Shown: piece after piece, positions 9,553 to 21,629 of the stretch
Layout of the letters: the number at the start of each line of letters is the position of its first letter
Numbering within the stretch: position 1 is the stretch's first letter
From: Bradyrhizobium diazoefficiens USDA 110
Lineage (GTDB): Bacteria; Pseudomonadota; Alphaproteobacteria; Rhizobiales; Xanthobacteraceae
Reading direction: 5' to 3'
Length of the DNA: 64,000 nt
Assembly: GCF_000011365.1 (NCBI RefSeq)
Contig: NC_004463.1
Location: 868,001 to 932,000, forward strand
Made by a program: the position numbers and the translations under genes
Notes under the pieces: model-generated
The model's input: only the letters and a program-made list of their open reading frames with translations
What the model was told of the DNA's origin: nothing
Database searches by the model: none

Positions 9553-10668
9553 ATGGCACTCGCAAGACAAATGTTCGACCGGATCCGATCACGGCGGACG
9601 CAGTTGGGGTTGGCCATCCGGGTCACGGTCGCCGCGGTGGCGGCCTATGCCATTGCCACCGCGCTGCATCTGCTCTTGCCGCTCTGGGCGGTGCTGACCT
9701 CGCTGATCGTGACCCAGATGAGCGTCGGCCGCTCGCTGAAGGCGACGCGCGACTACGTGCTCGGCACGATCGGCGGCGCCATCTATGGCGGCGCCATCGC
9801 GATCCTGATCCCTTACTCTACCGAGGCGGGCCTGTTGGCGCTGCTGGTGCTGGCGGTCGCGCCGCTCGCCTTCGTGGCCGCGATCAACCCAAGCCTCAAC
9901 GCGGCGACGGTGACCGCGATCATCGTGCTGCTGGTTCCGACCATGCATCATTCCGATCCCATGACCTCGGCGATCGATCGCGTCAGCGAGGTCGGGGTCG
10001 GCGCCATCACGGGATTGCTCGTTTCGTTCCTGGTGCTGCCCTCACGCGCGGTGCGGCAGATCCGCGCCAGCGCGGCAAGACTGCTCGAACTGATCGCGGA
10101 CGCCTTCACCGAGCTGCTCGCGGGTCTCACGCGCGGCCGCGACAACGATGCGCTGCACCGGATCCAGGACGGCATCGGCACCGCGATGGTGGGCATGAAT
10201 GCCATCGGTGCAGAAGCCGAACGCGAGCGTGCCGCGCGCCTGTCGAGCGGGCCCGATACCGGTCCCTTGCTGCGAACGGTGCTGCGGCTGCGCCATGACG
10301 TCGTGATGATCGGCCGCGCCACCGTCGTCCCGCTGCCGGTCGAGGTGCAGATGCGGCTCGCCGCGCCGCTGGCGGAGGTCAGTGCGGCGATCGTGCGCTT
10401 CCTGCGGTCGGCGGCCGAAGCACTGCGGGCTGGCGCCGGCGCGCCGCCGATCCATCCCGTGCATGTCGCGCTTCAGCACTACGCCGAGGCGGTTGCCGCG
10501 GTGCGCCAGGACGGTCTGATCCGCGGCCATTCCGGCGACACCGCCGAGCGCTTCTTCGCTATCGGATTCTCGCTGGAGCAGATGCACCAGAATCTCTGCG
10601 ATCTCGACCGCGTCGTCGGCGAGTGGTCGGAGGCAGCAAGCGACAAGCCCGCGCGCGTGGCGGAGTGA
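9553..10668 (+). CDS. FUSC-type inner-membrane protein (aromatic acid exporter/fusaric acid resistance-like)
   Basis: 371 aa. The N-terminal half has about six hydrophobic helices starting with IRVTVAAVAAYAIATALHLLLPLWAVLTSLIVTQMSVGRSLKATRDYVLGTIGGAIYGG, which is the FUSC_2/ArAE signature. The C-terminal half is soluble and helical (RQIRASAARLLELIADAFTELLAG...). Full-length FusC/AaeB proteins are about twice this length, so this is the short form. Export of an aromatic or organic acid is likely; the substrate is unknown. It is divergent from the MmgE/PrpD gene, with 123 bp between the two starts. Confidence 0.85.
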   Translation: MALARQMFDRIRSRRTQLGLAIRVTVAAVAAYAIATALHLLLPLWAVLTSLIVTQMSVGRSLKATRDYVLGTIGGAIYGGAIAILIPYSTEAGLLALLVLAVAPLAFVAAINPSLNAATVTAIIVLLVPTMHHSDPMTSAIDRVSEVGVGAITGLLVSFLVLPSRAVRQIRASAARLLELIADAFTELLAGLTRGRDNDALHRIQDGIGTAMVGMNAIGAEAERERAARLSSGPDTGPLLRTVLRLRHDVVMIGRATVVPLPVEVQMRLAAPLAEVSAAIVRFLRSAAEALRAGAGAPPIHPVHVALQHYAEAVAAVRQDGLIRGHSGDTAERFFAIGFSLEQMHQNLCDLDRVVGEWSEAASDKPARVAE

Positions 10669-10681
10669 GCCGGTGCTGGAA

Positions 10682-11329
10682 CTAGCAGGCCGATGCGACC
10701 CGCCGGTCACGCTGGATCAGCAGTGCCAGAGAGACAGCTCCAGCCACCAACAGCGCCCAGTCTTGCGGCACGCGGAGCAGTATCGCGGCGCTGCCGCCGA
10801 CAAGCGACCATAGAAACGGGATCACAAGGAGCCAGCGCGGGACCGGCTGCCTTGTCAGCAGCAACATGCCGAAGCTGAAGATGGTGACGGGACACGGCGT
10901 GACTCCGAACATCGGCAGTTCGTTGGGGTGCTGACCCATCTCGAGGCCGAACAGGGGGTAGATCGCCGCCGCGTAGAACACGAACGCGACTCCGATAACC
11001 CCCGCTGATTCCTCATTGTAGTCGAAATCGATCCGGTTTTGGCACACGCCGAAATAGACGAAGGCCGCAGCCTGGACGACAAACAATGCGCCGAAAATGT
11101 AGGCCAGCTTGTTGATCGTTGCGAAGAAGGTCAGGTGATAGACGATCCCGGTCCATGCCCACATCGCCGCAAGAATGCCGGCGACGATCTGATCGGCCCA
11201 TCTGTCCTTGCGAAACACCAGCACGAAGGCCAGCCCGCCCAACAGATATGCGAGAACCTGCATCGGCCAGATTGCCCGGTTGTAGCTCGCAAAAACACCT
11301 AGGAATTGCTCGATCGTGAACGGCAGCAT
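10682..11329 (-). CDS. DUF6064 family integral membrane protein
   Basis: 215 aa with about six to seven predicted membrane helices, beginning MLPFTIEQFLGVFASYNRAIWPMQ and containing FGVTPCPVTIFSFGMLLL and VPRWLLVIPFLWSLVGGSAAILL. These match the DUF6064 pattern; no biochemical function is known for it. It converges on the FUSC gene with a 13-bp gap. Confidence 0.75.
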   Translation of the reverse strand: MLPFTIEQFLGVFASYNRAIWPMQVLAYLLGGLAFVLVFRKDRWADQIVAGILAAMWAWTGIVYHLTFFATINKLAYIFGALFVVQAAAFVYFGVCQNRIDFDYNEESAGVIGVAFVFYAAAIYPLFGLEMGQHPNELPMFGVTPCPVTIFSFGMLLLTRQPVPRWLLVIPFLWSLVGGSAAILLRVPQDWALLVAGAVSLALLIQRDRRVASAC

Positions 11330-11471
11330 GATCGCGGCTCCTTCCGCGAGGAGACGCTATGCAGCCGGCGAGATGCATCATTTGACCGGGATCAACGCGG
11401 ATGCACGCCCGGCCGCGGCATGTTGACCTATGTCGGTCATGGGCCGAGGCCGGTACGCATCAGGACTTGCC

Positions 11472-12122
11472 CTACCGCTTCGTCAGGCCCTTGTCCTGCA
11501 TGCGCCAGACCAAGAGATCGATGCGGTCCTGGCCGAAGAACGGCTCGTTCTCGAACACGAAGGTCGGCACGCCCCAATGGCCGGAGGCGGCGTGGTCCTT
11601 CTCGTTCTCCGCGATCACCTGCTCGTAACGATCCGGATCTGCGCTGATTGCAGCATCCATCGCGGCGAGATCGAAGCCGGCCTTCTCGGCAGCGCGGGCG
11701 AGATGATCGCCTTCGTTCCAGCCCGCCACCGAGCCGTCCCATAGCACGCGCGCGATCGCATCGGTGAATGCGAGCGAACGGCCCTCGAGCTGCGCCATCG
11801 CGCCCAGCCGGGTCAGCCGGTGGATGTAGGGCTGCTCGGCCGCGACATCGAACGTCGTCTTGTCCTGCACGATCGGATCCGGCCTCGGAAAGCGGAACGG
11901 AATGCCCTCGTGCTGCGCGACGCGCGTGCTGTCGAGCACCACATAGCGAATGAAGTTCGGGCTGGCCTTCTTGAAGAAGCCGGGGACGCGGACTGCGAGC
12001 GGATAGACCGGTCGCAGGTTCACCGCGAGGTCATACTCCGCGACGAGCTTCAGCGTCTTCGGCAGCGCCAGATAGCTGAAGGGACTGCGGTAGGAGTAGA
12101 AGAGGTCGACGGACAGGGTCAT
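11472..12122 (-). CDS. DsbA-family 2-hydroxychromene-2-carboxylate isomerase-like protein
   Basis: 216 aa. MTLSVDLFYSYRSPFSYL at the start and VPTFVFENEPFFGQDRIDLL near the end define the kappa-class GST/HCCA isomerase branch of the DsbA fold, in which SPFSY or SPYSY replaces the CxxC. HCCA isomerases act in naphthalene-type degradation using glutathione, but many chromosomal relatives have unknown substrates. The start (12122) is the ATG overlapping the stop of the DUF2867 gene as ATGA, so it is the third gene of a coupled operon with MATE and DUF2867. Confidence 0.88.
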   Translation of the reverse strand: MTLSVDLFYSYRSPFSYLALPKTLKLVAEYDLAVNLRPVYPLAVRVPGFFKKASPNFIRYVVLDSTRVAQHEGIPFRFPRPDPIVQDKTTFDVAAEQPYIHRLTRLGAMAQLEGRSLAFTDAIARVLWDGSVAGWNEGDHLARAAEKAGFDLAAMDAAISADPDRYEQVIAENEKDHAASGHWGVPTFVFENEPFFGQDRIDLLVWRMQDKGLTKR

Positions 12123-12607
12123 CTCGCCGGTTCCGCGATGCGCTTCATCATGCCGCGGACCACGAACTTGTGGAAGGGCATGATGAGGGCGAGATAGGTC
12201 CGGCCGAGCAGATTGTGGGTGCGCACCAGCGTGGTCGATGTCACCTGGCGGTCCGCCTCCGTTCCGGCGACATCGACGACGAGGCGGAAATCGAGATGGG
12301 AATCGTTGAAGCCCGCGACCAGCCGCTCGGGTGTTTCGCTGACCACCGGAAACAATCCGATCAGGCCATACGGCGCCGGCGCACCTTCGCCCGAGGTCTT
12401 CAGTCCGAACGGTCTCACCAGGATGTTGCGCAGGCGTATGAGCGCATCGACCCAGCGTGGCCCGTGCAGCACCATCCGCACGCAGGCCTCGCGGGCATTC
12501 ACCGCCGTCGCGCCGATCTCCACGCGAAATGCGTCCACGAACTGCGCGCCGGCCAGCAGCGTGCCGGCGTCGACATTGGGAGGAACTTCGCGGACTGTGC
12601 CGATCAT
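12119..12607 (-). CDS. DUF2867 domain-containing protein
   Basis: 162 aa. Features typical of DUF2867 are ALIRLRNILVRPFGLKT, GLIGLFPVVSETPERLVAGFNDSHLDFR and THNLLGRTYLALIMPFHKFVVRGMM. The fold resembles a START/SRPBCC-like lipid or small-ligand binder; no function is established. The start at 12607 overlaps the MATE stop by four bases (ATGA), and its own stop overlaps the next start the same way. That argues for translational coupling in a three-gene operon. Confidence 0.85.
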   Translation of the reverse strand: MIGTVREVPPNVDAGTLLAGAQFVDAFRVEIGATAVNAREACVRMVLHGPRWVDALIRLRNILVRPFGLKTSGEGAPAPYGLIGLFPVVSETPERLVAGFNDSHLDFRLVVDVAGTEADRQVTSTTLVRTHNLLGRTYLALIMPFHKFVVRGMMKRIAEPAR

Positions 12608-13998
12608 CCCACCAGTCTGCGCGCCAGCATCCGGAAGCGCAAGACCAGGAGGCCGGCATAGACGAACGTGCCGATCGAGAATCCGATCCAGACGCCGACT
12701 GCGCCCAGCCCGGTGTGGAAAGCCAGGACCCAGGCGACGGGAAAAGCGACGCACCAATAGCCGATCGCCGCGAACGCCAGCGTCATCCGGGTGTCATTGA
12801 TGCCGCGCAGTGCGCCGCCCATGATGGTCTGGAGACCGTCGGCGATGAAGAAGGTCGCGCCGACCAGCAGCAGTGTCGCCGTCAGCTCGACCGTTGCCGC
12901 GCTGGCCTCGCTGCCGCCGAAGAACAGCCGTCCGAGCTCGTAGCGGCCGAGGATGATGGCAACGGTCAGGGCCGAGACCAACGCCACGCCAAGCACCGCC
13001 GCGACGAGGCCCGCACGTCTCACCGCGGCCGGGTCGTTGCGGCCGAAGGCGTGGCCGACGCGGACCGTCGCCGCCATGCCGATGCCGAGCGGGACCATGA
13101 ACAGCACGGCCGTGACCTGGAGCGCGATTTGGTGCGCGGCAAGCGCCGTGGTCGAGATCAATCCCATCAGCAGCGCGGCGGACGAGAACAGGCCATATTC
13201 CAGCAGCAGGGAAGACGAGATCGGCGCGCCGAGCGCGATGAGCTGGCGCACCAGGGGCCAGTCGATCCGCCAAAGATGGGCGAGCGGGCGGTAGTCCGAA
13301 AATGGCTTTCGCCATGCGGCGATGGCGAGCACGGCGAGGAAGGTGCCGAGATTGACGAGCGTGGTCGCAAGCCCCGCGCCGAACAGGCCGAGCTCCGGCA
13401 GGCCGAACAGGCCGTGGATCAGGACATAGACCAGCGCGGCATTGACGGGGATCGCTGCGACCGTGATCCACAGCGGCGGCTGCGGCCGGTTCACCGCGCT
13501 CATCATGCCGCGCAGCGCGATGAAGCCGAGCGCCGGCGCGATGCCCCAGGCGAGGCCGTTCAGGTAGCGCTGGGCGAGCGCGGCCGACTGCGGCACCTGT
13601 CCGAGAGCGATCAGGATGTGCTCGCCGTAAAGCGGCGAGGCCATCATCGGCAGCGAGATCAGCAGCGCGACCCACAAGCCGACGCGCAAGGCGCGGCGGA
13701 TGCGCCTGACGTCGCCGGCGCCGAACGCCTGCGCCACCAGCGGCGACACCGCAGCCATCAATCCGAGCCCGAAGGTAAAGCTGACGAAATAAACTGTATG
13801 CGCCAGCGCGGCGGCGGCGACCGCATCCTCGCCGAGCCGGCCGATCAGCGCGAGATCGGTCGTGATCATCGCGATCTGCCCGAGCTGCGTCAGCATCATC
13901 GGCACGGCCAGCCGCAGCGTCTCGACGAACTCATCGGCGAGATGGTTTTGCGGCACGCCGGATTGCGGCTGCGAATGATGTTGCACGGTGTCGAGCAT
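12604..13998 (-). CDS. MATE family multidrug efflux transporter (NorM-like)
   Basis: 464 aa with twelve predicted membrane helices in two MatE repeats. Motifs include RLAVPMMLTQLGQIAMITTDLALIGRLGEDAVAAAALAHTVYF in the first helix pair and the matching second-half segment QLIALGAPISSSLLLEYGLFSSAALLMG. NorM-type pumps export cationic drugs or dyes with Na+ or H+. An ATG at 13998 is chosen; a GTG two codons upstream is also possible. It is the first gene of the MATE-DUF2867-isomerase operon. Confidence 0.92.
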   Translation of the reverse strand: MLDTVQHHSQPQSGVPQNHLADEFVETLRLAVPMMLTQLGQIAMITTDLALIGRLGEDAVAAAALAHTVYFVSFTFGLGLMAAVSPLVAQAFGAGDVRRIRRALRVGLWVALLISLPMMASPLYGEHILIALGQVPQSAALAQRYLNGLAWGIAPALGFIALRGMMSAVNRPQPPLWITVAAIPVNAALVYVLIHGLFGLPELGLFGAGLATTLVNLGTFLAVLAIAAWRKPFSDYRPLAHLWRIDWPLVRQLIALGAPISSSLLLEYGLFSSAALLMGLISTTALAAHQIALQVTAVLFMVPLGIGMAATVRVGHAFGRNDPAAVRRAGLVAAVLGVALVSALTVAIILGRYELGRLFFGGSEASAATVELTATLLLVGATFFIADGLQTIMGGALRGINDTRMTLAFAAIGYWCVAFPVAWVLAFHTGLGAVGVWIGFSIGTFVYAGLLVLRFRMLARRLVG

Positions 13999-14045
13999 GG
14001 TCACTCAATAGCATCACTGAGCGACGAAAACATGGCCCGTGTCTC

Positions 14046-14217
14046 TTCTCCCTCTCGCCGTTCTCACGGGGCCGCGACGAGTTTTGCTCGCGCTGAGAGG
14101 GTTGGGGTGAGGGGCCTGTTTCCGCAGAAAAGATGGCAGTTGGATTCGCGGAGGCTCCCCCTCACCCGGATTGCATCTGCGATGCAATCCGGCCTCTCCC
14201 CGCAAGCGGGGAGAGGC
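14046..14217. repeat. Palindromic intergenic repeat, family A, copy 3
   Basis: Contains ggttggggtgaggggcctgtt, ggctccccctcacc, a central ggattgcatctgcgatgcaa hairpin and the outer ctctccccgcaagcggggag hairpin. One arm (cgctgagagg) has diverged. Lies between murA and the MATE gene. Confidence 0.78.
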
Positions 14218-14224
14218 AAAGACC

Positions 14225-15520
14225 TCAGCTCTTCCTTTCCGGCACGCGCTTGATCTTCGCGCCCAGCGCGTTCAGCCGCTCCTCGATGCGCTCGTAGCCG
14301 CGCTCGATCTGGTCGGCGTTGTTGATGGTCGAAGTGCCCTCGGCGCAGACCGCGGCCAGCAGCATCGCCATGCCGGCGCGGATGTCGGGCGAGGTCATCG
14401 GCGCGCCGCGCAGGCGGCTGGGGCCGGCGATGATGGCGCGATGCGGATCGCAGAGCACGATACGCGCGCCCATCGCGATCAGCTTGTCGACGAAGAACAT
14501 CCGCGATTCGAACATCTTCTCGAACATCAGGATCACGCCCTCGCATTGCGTGGCGGTGACGATCGCGATCGACATCAGATCGGCCGGGAAGGCCGGCCAG
14601 GGCTGGTCCTCCAGCTTCGGCACGTGGCCGCCGAAATCGTCCTGGATCTTCAGCGTCTGGTTCGAGGGCACGATGAGGTCGTCGCCCTCGACGCGGCAGA
14701 CGATGCCGAGCCGTTCGAAACCCATGCGGATCGAGCGCAGATGCTCGACACCGGCGCGCACGATGCGAAGCGGCGAGCGCGTTACGGCGGCAAGCCCGAT
14801 CAGCGAGCCGACCTCGATATGGTCGGGCTGGATCCGGTAGGTCGCTTCCCCCAGCGTCGCCGGACCATGGATGATCATGGTGTTGGTGCCGATGCCCTCG
14901 ATTTTGGCGCCGAGCGCGACCAGGAAGTTGGCGAGGTCCTGCACATGCGGCTCGGAGGCTGCGTTGCGCAAATAGGTGACGCCGTCGGCCGCGACCGCCG
15001 CCACCAGCGCGTTCTCGGTTGCGGTGACGCTGGGCTCGTCCAGGAACACGTCCGCGCCGGCGAGCTTTGGCGCGCGGAATTCGAGCCGGTCGGTCGCGGT
15101 GACTTTGGCCCCGAGCTGTTCCAGCGCCAGCACATGGGTGTCGAGCCGGCGGCGGCCGATGACGTCGCCGCCGGGCGGCGGCAGCATCACCTCGCCGCAG
15201 CGGGCGAGCAGGGGGCCCGCGAGCAGGATCGAGGCGCGGATGCGGACGCAGAGCTCGGGGTCGAGATCCGCAGCGCGGATGCTCTTGGCATGGATATGAA
15301 GCGTGTTGCGGGCGGTCCACTCCGCCGCCGCGCCGACCGAGCGGATCAGCTCGACCAGCGTCTCGGTGTCGCGGATCCGCGGCACGTTCTCCAGCGTCAC
15401 CGGATGCTCGGTGAGCAGCGCGGCGGCGATGATCGGCAGCGCCGAATTCTTGTTGCCGGACGGCTCGATCGAGCCCGAGAGCCGGTGACCGCCCTCGACG
15501 ATGTACTGGATGGGCGCCAC
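14225..15520 (-). CDS. murA: UDP-N-acetylglucosamine 1-carboxyvinyltransferase with Asp in place of the catalytic Cys
   Basis: 431 aa cytosolic enzyme, first committed step of peptidoglycan synthesis (enolpyruvyl transfer from PEP to UDP-GlcNAc). The N-terminal GNKNSALPIIAAALL holds the conserved Lys and Asn, and the two inside-out alpha/beta domains are complete. The loop that in E. coli reads GGC(115)xIG reads GGD119VIGRRRLD here, so the residue alkylated by fosfomycin is Asp. Asp variants are known to be active and fosfomycin-insensitive in other bacteria (family knowledge). It is the last gene on the minus strand of the gyrB region, separated from gyrB by a family A repeat. Confidence 0.93.
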   Translation of the reverse strand: MAPIQYIVEGGHRLSGSIEPSGNKNSALPIIAAALLTEHPVTLENVPRIRDTETLVELIRSVGAAAEWTARNTLHIHAKSIRAADLDPELCVRIRASILLAGPLLARCGEVMLPPPGGDVIGRRRLDTHVLALEQLGAKVTATDRLEFRAPKLAGADVFLDEPSVTATENALVAAVAADGVTYLRNAASEPHVQDLANFLVALGAKIEGIGTNTMIIHGPATLGEATYRIQPDHIEVGSLIGLAAVTRSPLRIVRAGVEHLRSIRMGFERLGIVCRVEGDDLIVPSNQTLKIQDDFGGHVPKLEDQPWPAFPADLMSIAIVTATQCEGVILMFEKMFESRMFFVDKLIAMGARIVLCDPHRAIIAGPSRLRGAPMTSPDIRAGMAMLLAAVCAEGTSTINNADQIERGYERIEERLNALGAKIKRVPERKS

Positions 15521-15630
15521 GGTGGTTCTCGCTGTCCTGTTGGGTGGGGCGGGGTGGTTCGGAGGCGGAAACTACCGAGAATTGGGCACGGTAGCAATTC
15601 GGGCTTGATGGCCGCCACGAAGGAGGTGCG

Positions 15631-15798
15631 CTCCCTCTCCCGCTTGCGGGGGAGGGCTGGGGTGGGGGTGCTTCAGCGGTGGGGTTGTCGAAATCTACGG
15701 AGAATATCCCCGCGAGGAGAAAGCCCTCACCCGCCGCGCGCGGGACGATGCTTCGCACCGCCCGGGGCGCGTCGACCTCTCCCGCAAGCGGGAGAGGT
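15631..15798. repeat. Palindromic intergenic repeat, family A, copy 4
   Basis: Outer arms ctcccgcttgcgggggag and cctctcccgcaagcgggaga with a central cgcgcgggacgatgcttcg segment. Lies between gyrB and murA. Confidence 0.78.
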
Positions 15799-15813
15799 GC
15801 AACGAGGTCGGGG

Positions 15814-18333
<2,520 letters not shown>

Positions 18334-18530
18334 CTAGCGCAAAGTATCCTCCGGCAACCCTTTGACTAAATAGGGATTTTTGGCCGGTTTTCAAGCCTCG
18401 CAAAGGCCGATTCTGGGCGCCGCAAAAAGCGCGATTCGGACCCTCTTTTTCACCCCCTCGAAGGCGTGGATTTTGCGGGGTGGGAAACGGCGTTCCGGGC
18501 GCCGTGGCGCGCCGGACCAGGCCACTGGGT

Positions 18531-19214
18531 TCAGTATATCTGGGACGGTTTCTTATCGTCGCTGAGGCCCCAGGCCTCGCCTGAGGCCAGGGTGACGGTA
18601 TCGGTGCGCACCCGAAGGCCCGACACGCGTAGCTCGTAGGAATACGTGCCGGGTGGCAGATCCAGCACTTGTGGATGATTTTCGCCGCCCGCGATCTTGA
18701 TGGTTTGATCGTTGATCACAAGCGAAGCCACATCCGGCCTTAGATAGCCGAATATCAGCCGCGCTTGTCCTGATATCGGCAGGACATCGGCCTTGGCTGC
18801 AGCCTCCGGATTCCGTTGCGCTAGGCTGACCGTGGTCTCGCCCTTGGCGCGGCCAAGCTTCAGCACGGCCGGGCCCTTCGGGGAGACGAAGGCGAGTTGC
18901 ACGCGATCGGCGGCGATCATTGCGTCATCCGGCTTCTCCTGCCAGCCGCGCTGTCCGAGCTCTCTGCGGTAGAAGGCGAGCACCTCGCTGAGCTCCGCGG
19001 GCACGCGCGCTTCGATCTCGAGCCGGAGCGGGACCTTGGCGTCATGCGCGTGCGTGGTGCGGAATTGGCTGAAGCTGCTTTGCTTCGGTGCCGGCATGTC
19101 GACGTCGGGATCTGCCGTCAGCGGCTCCTTCGAACAGCCTGCGAGAAGCGTGAGGGCGCACACCAGCAGCCGCCATCGTGCCGGAACTCTCGTCCCGCGC
19201 TTGACCGTTGTCAT
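18531..19214 (-). CDS. Exported lipoprotein, member 1 of a tandem paralogue trio
   Basis: 227 aa with a lipobox (LTLLAGC) after a basic N-terminus. Two modules follow: residues about 60-135 contain PLRLEIEARVPAELSEVLAFYRRELGQRGWQEK plus a strand-rich part (VQLAFVSPKGPAVLKLGRAKGETTVSL), and about 140-227 form a beta-rich domain (SLVINDQTIKIAGGENHPQVLDLPPGTYSYELRVSG...) resembling PEGA-type surface domains. The same two-module plan recurs in the next two genes. I do not recognise the family; it is probably periplasmic, anchored to a membrane. It lies between gyrB and the larger paralogue. Confidence 0.8.
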   Translation of the reverse strand: MTTVKRGTRVPARWRLLVCALTLLAGCSKEPLTADPDVDMPAPKQSSFSQFRTTHAHDAKVPLRLEIEARVPAELSEVLAFYRRELGQRGWQEKPDDAMIAADRVQLAFVSPKGPAVLKLGRAKGETTVSLAQRNPEAAAKADVLPISGQARLIFGYLRPDVASLVINDQTIKIAGGENHPQVLDLPPGTYSYELRVSGLRVRTDTVTLASGEAWGLSDDKKPSQIY

Positions 19215-19354
19215 GCTCCATCTCCGAGAATGTCGCGCGTGGTGATCTTCGCGCGATGCGGCGGCTGCGACACGGTCGCCGCCGCTTCCAGACGACTAGT
19301 CGCCCCAGGAACCGGACAGGTTCAACCTGGCCGTTACAGGTACAGGCGGCGGGA

Positions 19355-21511
19355 TCAATACATCTGCAGCGGAAGCACCTTGCCGGTCGGACCCACCATC
19401 AGGCCCCAGGCATCGCCGGCGGCGACCGTGAGGGTCTCGGTGCGGGCGGGACGCCCCGGTACGCGCAGCGCATACTGATACTTGCCGGGCGCCAGATCGA
19501 GCATCGGACCTTTCGGCGACTGCGGGCCGCCGGCGCCGGCCGCGATCTTGATGGTCTGCTTGTTGATCGTGAGCGATGCTTCCTTCGCCCCGATATTGCC
19601 GAGCATCACCCTGGCCTGGCCCGGCTTGGGCATGATGTCCGCCTTGGTCGCGGCATCCGGATTCTTCTGCGCCAGATTGACAATGGTCTCGCCTTTGGCG
19701 CGACCGAGCTTGAGCACGGCCGGGCCTTGCGGCGAGGTGAAGTCGATCTGCGCGCTATCTGCGGACACGGCGGCACCGTCGGCCTTCTCCTGCCAGCCGA
19801 GCTTTCCAAGTTCAGTGCGGTAGAACGCCAGCACGTCGCCGAGCGGGGCGGGGATGCTGGCCTCCAGCTCGCGGCGGAACGGCGTCTCCGTGCCCGGCAG
19901 TTTCGTGGTGGCGAGCGAGGTCGACGAACGCTGCGTCGGCACGGGCAGCTGGGACTCGGTGTCCGGCTTGAGCGGCTCGGATGACTTGGCCTGCACCTCT
20001 GCAGGCTTATCCGCAGGCTTGGCCGCAGCCACCCTGAGGCCCGAACCCTCGGCACTCACCCGCACCTCGGGGCCCATCTGCATCACGGTGAAGGAGATCG
20101 ACTTGCCGCTTCTGGCAAACTCCAGCATCGCCATGTTGGGCTGGTTGATGACCGAAGGCCGCTCGTTCCAGCCCAATGGCTTCAGCGAGGCCCGGTAGAA
20201 CGCGGTCAGCGCCTTCACGCTCGATGTGGACGAGAATTCGAGGCTGCCGTCGCTGCCTTCGAACTTCACGCCCTCGGCGTTCTCCGGCAGCGGCACCGGC
20301 GTCTTGCTGTCGGCGAGCGCGTTGAGCGGGGCATCGGACAGCGCGGCCGCCTGCACCTTGCGGCGCGCCTCGTCGGCGGCGATGACCTGCTTTGCGGCTG
20401 CCGCGGCATCGCTGAAGAATCTGTCGTCAGCCTCCTTCTTTGCCTTGGCGCGGGCGGCAAGGGCTGATTCCTTCACCTGCGCGGTCAGGCTGACCATGGT
20501 GAAATCGTATTTGCGGCCAAGCCGCAGCACGCCGGCTTCCTCGGCGTTGGAGATCTTGATCGCCACCTCGTCGCCGGGCGCGAGCGGCGCGCTGCCGTCC
20601 TCCTGCCAGCCGCGCGCGGCGAGCTCGCGATGATAGAAGGCCAGCACCGCGGGCAGCTCGGCCATCGCGGCCGCCGACATCTCGCGCTTGTTGGAGCTTG
20701 CGCTGCCGAGCCCCCTCGACGACTTGGTGAAAGTTGGCCGCGGCAGCCCGGCGGCGTCGCTGTCGGCCTTGAGATCGAAGGGAAGCGCGAAGGGCGCGAC
20801 GCGGATGTCGACATTGGTGCGGCCGTCGTCCCGGCGCGTCAACGTCAGCATGACGGGCTTCTGCTTGTAGAAGCCGGTGACCTCACTGTCGGGATGCTCG
20901 TAGAACACGCGTAAGCCGTTGGGAACGGTCTCATCCAGGCTGGTCGTCCAGCGCGCGGCCGTTTCCGGCGTGAGCTTGCGCCAGCCGATCGCTTCCATCT
21001 GGCTGGCGTAAAAGTCCGATGTCGTATCGAGCGCGCTGGGCGCGATGCAGCCGAGATAGGGCCTTGTGCCATCGAACACGATGTCGCTCGCGCCGTCGGG
21101 GAACGGCACGTTGCCGTAGATCCGGTCGGTCGAATAGTAGACCACGGACTGGTCGGGCCGGCCGAGGGCCTGCGTGAAATGAACGGACAGGCCCTGCCGT
21201 CCCTTCTTGAAATTCAGCGTGGTGCTCTTCTCCTCCAGTGGCCGTACATAGGGCACCCAGCCGGCGGCGCCGAGGAGCTTCTTCACCGCCGGCGACGTCA
21301 CGGATTCCGGCGTCGGCATGCGATATTCGACGCGGTAGGGATCGGGGCGCGAATTATCCTCCACCGCACCCTCGAGCTGCGGCAGCGCGTGAACGTCGAC
21401 AATGCCATCGTCGGCGCGTGCGGGCAGAGACGCGCTCGCCATGAGCAGAAGGCCGCAGGCAAGCAGCCGCCAGCGTGCCGGGACCTGCGTCCCGCGCTTG
21501 ATGATCGACAT
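19355..21511 (-). CDS. Large exported protein with repeated FYR-GW modules, member 2 of the trio
   Basis: 718 aa from the ATG at 21511, chosen because it aligns with paralogue 1 (MSIIKRGTQVPARWRLLACG against MTTVKRGTRVPARWRLLVCA). A signal peptide ends near LPARADD. The protein then carries several copies of a module marked by FYR/FYH...GW: around ELPAVLAFYHRELAARGWQE, VKALTAFYRASLKPLGWNE and LGDVLAFYRTELGKLGWQEK, with weaker ones in the first 200 residues (LLGAAGWVPY, FYASQMEAIGWRKL). It ends with the same 80-residue beta domain and terminal Tyr as its neighbours. A lysine/alanine-rich helix lies at about 360-400. Function unknown; probably periplasmic. Confidence 0.8.
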   Translation of the reverse strand: MSIIKRGTQVPARWRLLACGLLLMASASLPARADDGIVDVHALPQLEGAVEDNSRPDPYRVEYRMPTPESVTSPAVKKLLGAAGWVPYVRPLEEKSTTLNFKKGRQGLSVHFTQALGRPDQSVVYYSTDRIYGNVPFPDGASDIVFDGTRPYLGCIAPSALDTTSDFYASQMEAIGWRKLTPETAARWTTSLDETVPNGLRVFYEHPDSEVTGFYKQKPVMLTLTRRDDGRTNVDIRVAPFALPFDLKADSDAAGLPRPTFTKSSRGLGSASSNKREMSAAAMAELPAVLAFYHRELAARGWQEDGSAPLAPGDEVAIKISNAEEAGVLRLGRKYDFTMVSLTAQVKESALAARAKAKKEADDRFFSDAAAAAKQVIAADEARRKVQAAALSDAPLNALADSKTPVPLPENAEGVKFEGSDGSLEFSSTSSVKALTAFYRASLKPLGWNERPSVINQPNMAMLEFARSGKSISFTVMQMGPEVRVSAEGSGLRVAAAKPADKPAEVQAKSSEPLKPDTESQLPVPTQRSSTSLATTKLPGTETPFRRELEASIPAPLGDVLAFYRTELGKLGWQEKADGAAVSADSAQIDFTSPQGPAVLKLGRAKGETIVNLAQKNPDAATKADIMPKPGQARVMLGNIGAKEASLTINKQTIKIAAGAGGPQSPKGPMLDLAPGKYQYALRVPGRPARTETLTVAAGDAWGLMVGPTGKVLPLQMY

Positions 21512-21629
21512 CGCCAAAACTCCTGGATTTCGCGCGGGTCTTGATCCCTCGCGCAATTGCAGGCTGCGACACCGTCGGCGCGGCCTCGGATGAGAAGTCG
21601 CGGCAGGAACCCGTGAGGTTCAAAAGGGC

